This document shows positions 1-6,672 of a DNA stretch of 16,255 bases, in pieces. The stretch lies in the NCBI GenBank assembly GCA_002504525.1, contig DATD01000027.1, positions 38,360 through 54,614 on the forward strand. The letters are read 5' to 3'. How positions within the stretch are numbered: position 1 is the first letter of the stretch; every line of letters begins with the position of its first letter. The position numbers were made by a program, and so were the translations under genes. The notes under the pieces are model-generated. The model was not told where the DNA came from and searched no databases. It saw nothing but the letters and a program-made list of their open reading frames with translations. The stretch is from Methanomassiliicoccus sp. UBA345. GTDB taxonomy: Archaea; Thermoplasmatota; Thermoplasmata; Methanomassiliicoccales; Methanomassiliicoccaceae.

Positions 1-38
1 ACCGGGCCAGCACACTTGGGGCACTTGATCTCGGCCAT
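1..38 (-). CDS. Start of a zinc-ribbon protein, cut by the window edge
   Basis: Only the first 12 codons are visible, reading MAEIKCPKCAGP. The CPKC pair is the first half of a zinc ribbon like those that end the neighbouring SPFH protein. The ATG lies 9 bases beyond the stop of that gene, and a Shine-Dalgarno-like GTGAGG sits 9 bases before it, within the end of the upstream gene. It is therefore very likely the next gene of the same minus-strand operon. Nothing can be said about the rest of the protein. Confidence 0.7.
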   Translation of the reverse strand, partial: MAEIKCPKCAGP

Positions 39-47
39 TCGGAAGCC

Positions 48-1181
48 TCACTGCATGGGGTTTCCGCAATCAGGGCAGAACTTGCTCGATGCCGGAACGT
101 CAGCATTGCACTTGGGACATTTGCGCTCGCCCATGGGATTGCCGCACTCGGGGCAGAACTTGGCTCCTCCGGGGACGTCGGCATTGCACTTGGGGCACTT
201 CTTGTCAGGTTCGAACCGATGACCGCACTCCGAGCAGAACTTGTTGGTAGGTGGGTTCATGGTCCCGCACTTAGGGCACTTGACAGTAGGGCCGAAAGGA
301 GGGGGCGAGCCTCCCGCCCCGCCTCCTGCGGGGGCCTGCTGCCCCTGCCCGCCGCGCATCTGGTCCACCATGGTCCATCCCATCCCGATGCCGGCCCCGA
401 CGCCGACGCCGGCCCCGGCCGCTCCGCCCGATGGATTGGAGGCCGCCTCCCGCATGGCCTGCCCGGTCTGATAGCCCATGTAGTTCGTTCCGAGCACCTG
501 CATGGAGGCGCGGGTGTCCACCGCCCGCTGCACCTCTTCTGGCAGGGAGATATACAGCCCGGAGATCTTGTCGACGTCCAGCCCGTACATGCCGAAGTGG
601 TCGTCGCTCTTGGTCAGGACGCCCTGCTCGATGTTCATCAGGCTGGCCGCGAGATCGGCCACTCCCATCCCCTGGGACTTCATCTCTCCCAGGATGTTGT
701 AGATGAGGACGACCATCTGTTCCTTGATACGGTCCTCCACCTCAGCGGAGGTGGCGTAGTTGAACGTACCAACGAACTGATTGACGAAGTTCTCCGGGGA
801 TGAGACCTTGTAACGGAACTCCCCGAACACTCGAAGGTTGACGACCCCGAACTCAGGGTCCCTGAACTGGTAGGGCTGCTTGGAGCCGAACTTCCCGTCA
901 AAGACGCGCTTCTGCAGGTAGATTACCTCGGCCTGCTGCTGAACGCCCGACAGGGCCTGTACGATCTTGCCCACGATGGGGGCGTTCAGCGAGGACAGCG
1001 CATAACGGTCCGGACGGTCGATGTAGCCGAGAACCTTTCCGTCCCGGTAGAACACCGCGATCTCGTCCTCCCTTACCACTATGTTATCGTTCCAGCGTAT
1101 GTTCCGGGGGAGGCGGAACATTATGTTGCCGCGCTTGTCGCCATCCTCCCACTTGAAAGTTTCTGCACCTATGAGGGACAT
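48..1181 (-). CDS. SPFH-domain protein with three C-terminal zinc ribbons (YdjI-like)
   Basis: 377 residues. Residues 1-245 resemble the SPFH/band-7-like domain of the YdjI/'virion core protein' family, with conserved-looking stretches such as VFDGKFGSKQPYQFRDPEF. A Gly/Ala/Pro-rich linker follows (about 250-300), including a short hydrophobic GAGVGVGAGIGMG patch. Three CPxC...FCxxCG zinc ribbons follow at about 302-320, 329-347 and 355-373. The last two are nearly identical, suggesting a recent duplication. There is no N-terminal membrane anchor. In Bacillus subtilis YdjI belongs to a PspA-containing operon and is linked to membrane localisation of the PspA homologue; a membrane-stress scaffold role here is inference. 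The start is strongly supported by GGAGGTG ending 7 bases before the ATG. The upstream gene ends 3 bases away, so the two are co-transcribed and probably translationally coupled. Confidence 0.9.
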   Translation of the reverse strand: MSLIGAETFKWEDGDKRGNIMFRLPRNIRWNDNIVVREDEIAVFYRDGKVLGYIDRPDRYALSSLNAPIVGKIVQALSGVQQQAEVIYLQKRVFDGKFGSKQPYQFRDPEFGVVNLRVFGEFRYKVSSPENFVNQFVGTFNYATSAEVEDRIKEQMVVLIYNILGEMKSQGMGVADLAASLMNIEQGVLTKSDDHFGMYGLDVDKISGLYISLPEEVQRAVDTRASMQVLGTNYMGYQTGQAMREAASNPSGGAAGAGVGVGAGIGMGWTMVDQMRGGQGQQAPAGGGAGGSPPPFGPTVKCPKCGTMNPPTNKFCSECGHRFEPDKKCPKCNADVPGGAKFCPECGNPMGERKCPKCNADVPASSKFCPDCGNPMQ

Positions 1182-1184
1182 CTA

Positions 1185-1715
1185 TCACACCTCCGTTCCA
1201 GTGATCACCCTGAGCCGCCTGTCGAACTGCGACTCGAAGTTATTGATCAGCGTCCTCATCGCCAGGATGTCACGCTGGGCCTGGACGCTGTCACGCGACG
1301 CGAGCGATGTTCTGATGGCATCGAGCGAGGCGCGCATCTCCCCGATCATATCGATCATGGAGGCATCGAAATCGTATAGCCGGAAGATCTGGTCCTCCTT
1401 GACCTCGATATCAGCGACGAACCCGGAATAGCCGGTCTCCGCATGGGCCACCTGGCCCTCCACCTTCTTTAACTGGGATATGACCCCGCCGAGAAGCTCC
1501 AGTTCTTTGGAGTTCCACCCTCCGATGATCAGTGACCGGGAGTCCTCCAGACCCTGGCGCACGGAACCCAGATGCCCTGCGATCTGGGCGCGGAGCATGC
1601 GGTCAGCGTCGCGAAGGTCCTCTCTCCTCCTGTACCCCCGGAACCCGGGCACGAAGTTCTGTATCTTCTTCAGGACGCCCCGGTCCTCGTCAACCCTCTG
1701 GCGGATGTCAGACAA
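1185..1715 (-). CDS. Uncharacterised helical protein, first gene of the SPFH operon
   Basis: 176 residues, soluble, rich in charged residues and probably mostly alpha-helical. The N-terminal stretch KKIQNFVPGFRGYRRRED (about 16-33) looks like a conserved signature of a family encoded beside YdjI-like SPFH genes, but this is recollection and not a database match. No catalytic motif, cysteine cluster or membrane segment is visible. I start it at a TTG: it is preceded by GAGGG with 6-base spacing, an in-frame stop lies shortly upstream, and the next in-frame Met is residue 40, inside the signature region. It is the promoter-proximal gene and ends 3 bases before the SPFH gene, which implies a joint function. 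PspA identity was considered, but the characteristic PspA N-terminus is absent. Confidence 0.85.
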   Translation of the reverse strand: MSDIRQRVDEDRGVLKKIQNFVPGFRGYRRREDLRDADRMLRAQIAGHLGSVRQGLEDSRSLIIGGWNSKELELLGGVISQLKKVEGQVAHAETGYSGFVADIEVKEDQIFRLYDFDASMIDMIGEMRASLDAIRTSLASRDSVQAQRDILAMRTLINNFESQFDRRLRVITGTEV

Positions 1716-1746
1716 TTGAAACCCTCGGCCACATAACGATGTGATG

Positions 1747-1757
1747 GTTTAAAAAAC
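1747..1757 (-). promoter_or_regulatory. TATA-like box for the SPFH operon
   Basis: On the minus strand the AT block GTTTTTTAAAC lies 32-42 bases before the TTG start at 1715. A TATA box here would give a short leader of about 10 bases that could still contain the GAGGG ribosome-binding site. The call rests on composition and spacing only. Confidence 0.4.
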
Positions 1758-2083
1758 ATAGAAGCCGAGTTCCATTATCGAAGGACTGCCTCCCCTCCCG
1801 GAAGCTGAGAGCTAGGTCATCAGACGGATGGTTGAAGAACGATCCTGATCCATTATCGGGGCGTCCTTAGTCTGCGCTCCAGCATTTCCCCGGCTTTGAA
1901 CTGGAAAGGTTTCTATGGTCCGCGTCGGCTGCATCCTACGGGATCGCGCTGCCCGTTCTTTCTCCCGACATAGTGCAAGTAACAGACGGCGCAATGCTCC
2001 CGGCGGCTTTGCTGTTCTCCGGTTGCCGGAGCACCATTCCCCCGGCGTGCCATTGCAGCGAGAAGTTAAATCACCGTTCCTCC
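1758..2083. other. Intergenic region between divergent genes, no gene recognised
   Basis: About 330 bases between the promoters of two divergent transcription units. A minus-strand reading frame of 95 codons (1812-2099) has unusual composition, no ribosome-binding site and no recognisable motif, and it would overlap the plus-strand promoter, so I do not call it. A perfect 6-base-pair inverted repeat (CTCCGG, TTG loop, CCGGAG) lies at 2017-2031, and a weaker CGGGG/CCCCG pair lies around 1856-1892. I could not match the region to SRP RNA, RNase P RNA or a tRNA. Confidence 0.4.
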
Positions 2084-2084
2084 C

Positions 2085-2093
2085 GTAAATATG
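2085..2093 (+). promoter_or_regulatory. TATA-like box for the acetyltransferase gene
   Basis: GTAAATATG is centred about 24 bases before the ATG at 2113, and no Shine-Dalgarno sequence lies between them. This spacing predicts a leaderless or nearly leaderless message. Confidence 0.5.
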
Positions 2094-2112
2094 CTTCAAT
2101 TGGTCATCTGCT

Positions 2113-3192
2113 ATGCTATCTGTTCATACCAGACCGGTCCTGCCAGAGGATCGTCAGGGGTTGGTCCTGTTCTTCAAAGAGGTCATGGACTGGCCTGGGT
2201 TCGAGCACACCGGCAGCGTCGCCGACTACTGGGACTGGAAATACATTAGAAAACCAGGACGGGGGTCCGTGGGATACGCGGCCTGGTCAGGGGAAAAAGC
2301 AGTATCCCATGCTTCCGCCAGTCCGGTTTCGCTTCTCATCGACCGGAAGGCAGTGGGCAGTGGACAATTGGGTGACTTGTACACCCGCCCGGAATATAGA
2401 GGCAACGGCCTGGCCGAGAGGATGATGGAGCGCGTGGAGGAGCGTGCCGCCGCTGATGGCATTGAGCTCCTGTACGCATTCCCATCCGAGATCGGCTACC
2501 GACTGGTGACCAAGAGAGGATTTTGGGAGGCACCGCTGAAGTTCTCACAATACCAGTTGATAACCAATCCATCCATGTTCTTCGACCAGGTGAGCCTGGG
2601 GCCCATCAAGAAGGCGGCCTACCGGGCGATGCTGGCGCTGAGATCTCCGGCCCGCCGGTCGGTCCCGGGGATGGTGAAGGAGGTGAGCTTGTTCCCGGCC
2701 GACATCGATCAGATGACCGAAAGGTTCGAGGCCAACTTCGACCTGACCCTTCGACACGATCGCGACTACCTCGATTGGAGATATACCGATCCTGACGGGG
2801 GAAGGTTCAGGACGCTGGTGGCCACGGTCGATGGCCAGACGGCGGGATGTGCGATCGTGCGCCTTTACTCGGACGACGGTCCCCGCTACATGGACATCGT
2901 GGACCTGATGGCAGACCTCGACCGTCCGGCGGTGGCCCAGAGCTTGGTGGCGGAGGCGGTGAGGATCGCCGTGGTGGAGAACATCGACGGCGTCCAGACA
3001 TGGATCCCGTCGGACCATCCGCTCGTTCCGTTCCTGGTCCGGGCAGGTTTTATTGTACGGACGCCGCTAGTGACCGAAAGGAAACTTCGCCTTCTCTGCA
3101 AGGCGGTCGGCGGTAATGCTCCGGCATTGGATGATCTCAGGCGGCCGGGACTAAGGGCGCACATAATGCTCGGCGATACCGACTGGATCTAG
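2113..3192 (+). CDS. GNAT-family N-acetyltransferase, two GNAT-like halves
   Basis: 359 residues. The N-terminal half has a clear acetyl-CoA loop, RPEYRGNGLAERMM (about 92-105), with the R-x-x-G-N-G pattern, after the strand 'GQLGDLYT'. Each half contains an aromatic motif: DYWDWKY at about 38-44 and DYLDWRY at 218-224. This suggests duplicated GNAT domains, as seen in some two-domain acetyltransferases. The second half (about 190-330) keeps fold-like features but lacks an obvious acetyl-CoA loop, so it may be a substrate-binding or structural domain. The substrate is unknown. The gene appears to be transcribed alone from a TATA box at 2085-2093 and is probably leaderless. The neighbours give no pathway. 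Confidence 0.85.
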   Translation: MLSVHTRPVLPEDRQGLVLFFKEVMDWPGFEHTGSVADYWDWKYIRKPGRGSVGYAAWSGEKAVSHASASPVSLLIDRKAVGSGQLGDLYTRPEYRGNGLAERMMERVEERAAADGIELLYAFPSEIGYRLVTKRGFWEAPLKFSQYQLITNPSMFFDQVSLGPIKKAAYRAMLALRSPARRSVPGMVKEVSLFPADIDQMTERFEANFDLTLRHDRDYLDWRYTDPDGGRFRTLVATVDGQTAGCAIVRLYSDDGPRYMDIVDLMADLDRPAVAQSLVAEAVRIAVVENIDGVQTWIPSDHPLVPFLVRAGFIVRTPLVTERKLRLLCKAVGGNAPALDDLRRPGLRAHIMLGDTDWI

Positions 3193-3277
3193 ATGCACGG
3201 ATGCGCATTGCTCCCTAGCATATGTGTTCGTGATTGCTCATCGTCCGCCGCCGCGAATACCAATCTATGATGGGTAA

Positions 3278-3286
3278 GCTTTAATG
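3278..3286 (+). promoter_or_regulatory. TATA-like box for the membrane protein gene
   Basis: GCTTTAATG lies 26-34 bases before the ATG at 3312, with no Shine-Dalgarno motif in between. The spacing fits a leaderless message. Confidence 0.4.
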
Positions 3287-3311
3287 CCCCAGGGTTCCAC
3301 ATAATCCCTGA

Positions 3312-4337
3312 ATGGCGCGCTTGGGCTATCCATACCTTGCCCTGACAGTCATGCTCATCGCCCTCGTCGCGACCTCCGTCGTCGCTCATGTGCCCCTTTT
3401 CGGAGGGGGCGGGGGAGGCTTGAACGAAGCAAGGGAAGTGGATGATCCTACCAAGTCATGGGTGATCTATACAACATATGACGGTCCGGGTCATGTCGAC
3501 TACTATAGGATGTCGTTGAAGGAGGGTGATCTCATCTCACTGGGGCTCATCGTCCCAGCCTCCGAGGGTGATCGGGGTTTCGCCCCAGACATTGTGCTTA
3601 TGGGACCCGGGCTCGAGCATGACGATGCCTTTCCTTCGCAGGTCCAAAGGGCAGACGGGGGATACATCGTCATCGGCTCTGAGGAACCATCACATCTGGT
3701 GTACGAGCCGTTCTCGCCCAGCACATTCTATGAAATGGCCGGGATCGAGATAACGGCCCCTGCGGATGGCGACTACTATGTGGCAGTTTACGACGACTCG
3801 GACGGCGGCGAGTACGGCCTGGTGGTGGGAAAGACAGAATCGTTCACCCTGAGCGAATGGCTGACCACACCCTTCTCGCTGCTGACGGTGTACCGATGGG
3901 AGGGGCAGCAGTGGTGGGCCATCCTGCTGCCAGGGACGGTGGCCTTCCTCATCGGCTTCTCCGCATCGTCGTTGGGACTACGGGGTTCCGAGAGAAGGAT
4001 GGATGCTAGGTGGCTGCTCCTCGCTCTCTCCGGTTCGCTCATGATCGCCTCCGCGGCCACCTTCGGATTTCAGACGGCGAGCAAGCTGCTACAAGTAGGG
4101 GAGTTGGAACCGGCTGCAGCCCTGAGCGTGGCCTTCACCCTCGTCCCGCTGCTGCTGGGCATCGTTACCTTGAGGATGGCACATCGCGCCACTGGTGTCG
4201 CATTTACGCCACGGTCTCGACTAGCCCTACTGGCAGTAGCAGCACTGGGCCTGCTCTCCTGGTCAGGATGGGTCATCGGTCCCGTGCTGGCCGCGGTGGC
4301 GGCGTTCCTGCCGGACCAGCGGGAAGGCAGGCGTTAA
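3312..4337 (+). CDS. Membrane protein with an extracytoplasmic beta-rich domain and four C-terminal helices
   Basis: 341 residues. Residues about 7-26 form a signal peptide or membrane anchor, followed by a run of six glycines (31-36). Residues about 45-172 are acidic and strand-rich, with DYYRMSLKEGDLISL and a second ADGDYYVAVYDDSD block, resembling the beta-sandwich domains of archaeal surface proteins (PPC-like; inference). Four hydrophobic segments follow at about 202-223, 233-253, 268-290 and 302-333, and the tail ends in a basic QREGRR. No catalytic motif or lipobox cysteine is seen. A membrane-anchored sensor or surface protein is the most that can be inferred. It is transcribed from its own TATA box; the next gene has a separate promoter. 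Confidence 0.8.
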   Translation: MARLGYPYLALTVMLIALVATSVVAHVPLFGGGGGGLNEAREVDDPTKSWVIYTTYDGPGHVDYYRMSLKEGDLISLGLIVPASEGDRGFAPDIVLMGPGLEHDDAFPSQVQRADGGYIVIGSEEPSHLVYEPFSPSTFYEMAGIEITAPADGDYYVAVYDDSDGGEYGLVVGKTESFTLSEWLTTPFSLLTVYRWEGQQWWAILLPGTVAFLIGFSASSLGLRGSERRMDARWLLLALSGSLMIASAATFGFQTASKLLQVGELEPAAALSVAFTLVPLLLGIVTLRMAHRATGVAFTPRSRLALLAVAALGLLSWSGWVIGPVLAAVAAFLPDQREGRR

Positions 4338-4357
4338 TGCGTCATCGCGGCAAATAT

Positions 4358-4369
4358 GCCGCGTGCGGC
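4358..4369. repeat. GC inverted repeat directly upstream of the radical SAM promoter
   Basis: GCCGC and GCGGC flank a GT spacer, forming a perfect 5-base-pair palindrome 20 bases after the stop of the membrane protein gene and 4 bases before the TATA box. With the following CTTTATTATATT it could act as a terminator hairpin for the upstream gene, an operator for the downstream gene, or both. Confidence 0.45.
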
Positions 4370-4372
4370 GAA

Positions 4373-4385
4373 CTTTATTATATTG
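4373..4385 (+). promoter_or_regulatory. TATA box for the radical SAM gene
   Basis: CTTTATTATATTG lies 21-33 bases before the ATG at 4406. It is one of the better TATA boxes in the window and fixes the start choice: the longer frame opening at 4010 would have to begin inside the upstream gene. Confidence 0.55.
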
Positions 4386-4405
4386 GCCAGTTGTTCGAAC
4401 GGATA

Positions 4406-5338
4406 ATGAGCCCAGTATCCCCGGTCCGTCAGTTCTCCCACTATGCTGGATGGTACATCAGCTCCATCTTCGGAAAGAAGAAGCCTCTGGTCAATACCAT
4501 GGTCATTCATTATGCGTGCAATCTGCGATGCACTCATTGCGCCGTGACCGCAAACGAGGGAAAGATCACCGGGCCGCCCTCGATGTCATGGGAGGTTGCA
4601 ACGAGGGAACTACGGTCGGAGTACGGTAAAGGCTCTCGCATCGTGTTCTTCGAGGGGGGCGAACCCACCATCTGGAAGGACGGCGACAGGACATTCGGGG
4701 ACCTGATCGCGGAAGCGAAGCGCATCGGCTACTACACGACCGGCTATACCACCAACGGAACAGGGCGCATCATAGAGGACAGCGAGGCCATCTCGGTCTC
4801 GCTTGACGGCCCGAAGGATGTTCATGACCGCATCCGCTCGCCCGGGGTGTACGACAAGCTGATGGAGAACCTGGGACGGACTACGCATCCTAATATCTTT
4901 GCCAACATGACGGTCAGCAAGGGTAACATGCATGTGGTCAGAGAGACCGCCGAGGTTGCCATGAGGACGCCGCAGATACGAGGACTGATGCTCAACTTCC
5001 AGACCCCTCCACCAGCCGAACATACGCTAACTCTCGAGGAGAAGAAGGCGGTGGTCGAGGAAGCATTGCGGCTAAAGAAGGAAGGGCTACCGATCATGAA
5101 CAGCAAGCGCGCGCTGAAGGAGCTGCTCATAACGGACTACACCGACAGGTGCCCCTACTGGGTTTCAAGCTTCATGCTCCCCGACGGCTCCAAGTACTAT
5201 GGATGCCCGATGCGCGGCGTCGAGTCGTGCCGGGACTGCGGCTTCGATGCGGTACGCGAATATCGCCTCATCACGGCCGGCAACATCGGCACCATCTTCA
5301 GTATGTCAAGGTTCGCAATATCAAAGCCGCCACGGTGA
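4406..5338 (+). CDS. Radical SAM protein with C-terminal cysteine cluster
   Basis: 310 residues. The radical SAM signature C-x3-C-x2-C is C38, C42 and C45 (HYACNLRCTHCAV) and would hold the [4Fe-4S] cluster that cleaves S-adenosylmethionine. The GGEP motif (84-87) and strand IVFFEGGEPT follow as expected. Four more cysteines, C249, C267, C275 and C278, near CPYW and GVESCRDCGFD, could bind an auxiliary Fe-S cluster as in SPASM/twitch enzymes. The N-terminus (FSHYAGWYISSIF) is amphipathic, hinting at membrane contact. The substrate is not recognisable. I chose ATG 4406 because a TATA box lies about 27 bases upstream and the protein from there has normal radical SAM architecture. The last 41 bases overlap the convergent UbiA gene. 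Confidence 0.88.
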   Translation: MSPVSPVRQFSHYAGWYISSIFGKKKPLVNTMVIHYACNLRCTHCAVTANEGKITGPPSMSWEVATRELRSEYGKGSRIVFFEGGEPTIWKDGDRTFGDLIAEAKRIGYYTTGYTTNGTGRIIEDSEAISVSLDGPKDVHDRIRSPGVYDKLMENLGRTTHPNIFANMTVSKGNMHVVRETAEVAMRTPQIRGLMLNFQTPPPAEHTLTLEEKKAVVEEALRLKKEGLPIMNSKRALKELLITDYTDRCPYWVSSFMLPDGSKYYGCPMRGVESCRDCGFDAVREYRLITAGNIGTIFSMSRFAISKPPR

Positions 5339-6254
5339 GCAGCTCCAGGGTTATGGTCTGCAGGAGGAACATCGGGATGGGCCTCCAGAACCGCAAGCGG
5401 TCGATCTTTCTCTGGACGCGAAGAGCCTTGATCGCTATCGGCAGCGCGAGGAACAGTATCGCGAAGTACGGATCGGTCAGAGCGGCCAGGCCGACGAACA
5501 CGTAGACCAGCACGACTAGATACGATTCCAGGCGGACCAGGTTATTCAGGCCGACCCGGACCACAAGGTTCCTCTCTCCTTTCTCGACATGCGACGGGTG
5601 TCCGGGCGCCTCATCGGCGATACGCATGATCATAGCGCCCAGGCCGACGGCGAGAGATATGAACAGCACCGTAAGTGAGAACTCCTGGACTATGACGAAG
5701 TAGGAGAAGAAGACCATCATGCTGAATGCGATGAACACATCCAGCTCTCCCAGGCCTCTTGCGCCCAGGTTGACAGGGGGCGCGGTGTAGAAGAACGCGA
5801 GAGCAAGGGCGATCAGGCCCAGCGCGACGACCATCCACCCCCCGTACAGCAGGATGGGGATGGATAGAAGGACCGCCAGCACCACCAGGACGAGCATTAG
5901 CGCCTTGCCCTGAGCTTCGGTGATGATGCCGCGGTCCAGCGAGTTGCCGGACCAGAACACCTTCTGATCGAACAGTTCCAGAAGCTCCTTGTGAAGTTCG
6001 GGGTCCCTGTCCTGGTTGAACCTCAGCTCGTCCACTCCGCTCTTGTGATCGAAGTAGTCATTGGAGAAGTTCACGAACAGGGACAGCACCAGCACGTCCA
6101 GCGGGATGATGACGGCGATGAGCCATTCAGGCCTGACGGTCAGCGCGAACACGACGCCGGCCACCGATGCCAGGAAGAATGGGAGCGTATATGCGATCCT
6201 GAGAACCTCCTTGGCCTTCTGCCATGCCGTCATGTTCGCCATTGGATCATTCAT
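5298..6254 (-). CDS. UbiA-family prenyltransferase (MenA-like)
   Basis: 318 residues, about eight or nine membrane helices. UbiA enzymes transfer a polyprenyl chain to an aromatic or lipid-headgroup acceptor in the membrane. The first Asp motif is intact: N65, D66, D69 and D75 in NFSNDYFDHKSGVD. YTAPPVNLGARGLGELDVF (156-174) resembles the MenA-type loop. The second motif, normally of the form N/D-E-x-P-D-x3-D-x3-G-K-R-x-L, reads DEAPGHPSHVEKGERNL (214-230), with Gly218 and His222 where the Asp pair is expected. Residues about 76-108 form a longer-than-usual charged loop. The acceptor is unknown: menaquinone-like or ether-lipid roles are both possible. ATG 6254 is the most upstream start; Met5 and Met8 are alternatives. 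The 3' end overlaps the radical SAM gene. Confidence 0.9.
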   Translation of the reverse strand: MNDPMANMTAWQKAKEVLRIAYTLPFFLASVAGVVFALTVRPEWLIAVIIPLDVLVLSLFVNFSNDYFDHKSGVDELRFNQDRDPELHKELLELFDQKVFWSGNSLDRGIITEAQGKALMLVLVVLAVLLSIPILLYGGWMVVALGLIALALAFFYTAPPVNLGARGLGELDVFIAFSMMVFFSYFVIVQEFSLTVLFISLAVGLGAMIMRIADEAPGHPSHVEKGERNLVVRVGLNNLVRLESYLVVLVYVFVGLAALTDPYFAILFLALPIAIKALRVQRKIDRLRFWRPIPMFLLQTITLELLTVAALILRTLTY

Positions 6255-6283
6255 GCTTATACCAGCGGACGGTGAGGGCCGAG

Positions 6284-6329
6284 TGCGAAATAAAACCTTC
6301 CTCTTACGGCCACGTGGCGGAAAAGGAAG
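6284..6329 (-). terminator. Hairpin plus T-tract after the DUF5654 gene, merging with the UbiA promoter
   Basis: Reading the minus strand, 20 bases after the DUF5654 stop, CTTCC/GGAAG-type arms enclose a GCCACGTGGC palindrome (6309-6318). The stem has one mismatch and one bulge and is followed by GGTTTTATTT (6296-6287). This resembles an intrinsic terminator. The same TTTTATTT (6288-6295) lies 34-41 bases before the UbiA ATG and could be its TATA box. Confidence 0.45.
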
Positions 6330-6348
6330 AAAGGATTTTGGGAATGGT

Positions 6349-6627
6349 TTACTTGCGGCTCTTCTTCTTGTCCCTCGCCTGGTATTTCGCTAGCACCCTG
6401 CCGATGAGGATGATGGCGATGACCGCAATGATGGTGATGATGACCGCATAGATCAGCTTCCCAGTTGGGTCGTCCTCGGCCGGGAATGCGGTCCTTATGA
6501 CCGTCTGGATGGCATCGTTCCACGCTAGAGCTGCCACGAAACCGAACGCGGCGGTCATAAGCCCCACGATCGTCTCGATCACGAGCGTCGTCGTGCTCTT
6601 TCCGTTCTCTTCCTTGATGTCGACCAT
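6349..6627 (-). CDS. DUF5654 small membrane protein
   Basis: 92 residues. The signature ETIVGLMTAAFGFVAALAWNDAIQ (about 18-41) is, from memory, that of the DUF5654 family, and it forms the first membrane segment. A second very hydrophobic segment spans about 58-79. The tail ARDKKKSRK is strongly basic, which suggests a cytoplasmic C-terminus. The function of the family is unknown. ATG 6627 is preceded by GAGG with 7-base spacing and by AT-rich boxes at 6649-6672. A hairpin and T-tract follow the stop, so it is probably transcribed separately from UbiA. Confidence 0.85.
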   Translation of the reverse strand: MVDIKEENGKSTTTLVIETIVGLMTAAFGFVAALAWNDAIQTVIRTAFPAEDDPTGKLIYAVIITIIAVIAIILIGRVLAKYQARDKKKSRK

Positions 6628-6648
6628 AGGTCTGCCTCAGCAGGTGAA

Positions 6649-6672
6649 GTATATTTCTAGATTATTATATCT
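6649..6672 (-). promoter_or_regulatory. Promoter region of the DUF5654 gene
   Basis: Two TATA-like blocks lie upstream of ATG 6627: GAAATATAC (6657-6649) and AGATATAATAATC (6672-6660). The farther one would give a leader containing the GAGG site at 6638-6635. The nearer would give a leaderless message. Confidence 0.45.

Noticed and set aside
219..803. 194-codon plus-strand frame
   Set aside because: It is antisense to the SPFH gene; its His/Gly/Leu-rich composition is typical of a shadow frame in GC-rich DNA.
1812..2099. 95-codon minus-strand frame
   Set aside because: It has no ribosome-binding site and no recognisable pattern, and it overlaps the acetyltransferase promoter.
3201..3208. 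ATGCGCAT palindrome after the acetyltransferase gene
   Set aside because: It is short and isolated, with no T-tract or promoter element beside it, and is expected by chance.
4010..4405. 132-codon upstream extension of the radical SAM frame
   Set aside because: It overlaps the membrane protein gene in another frame, has low-complexity Arg/Gly/Pro-rich sequence, and lies upstream of the TATA box that fits ATG 4406.
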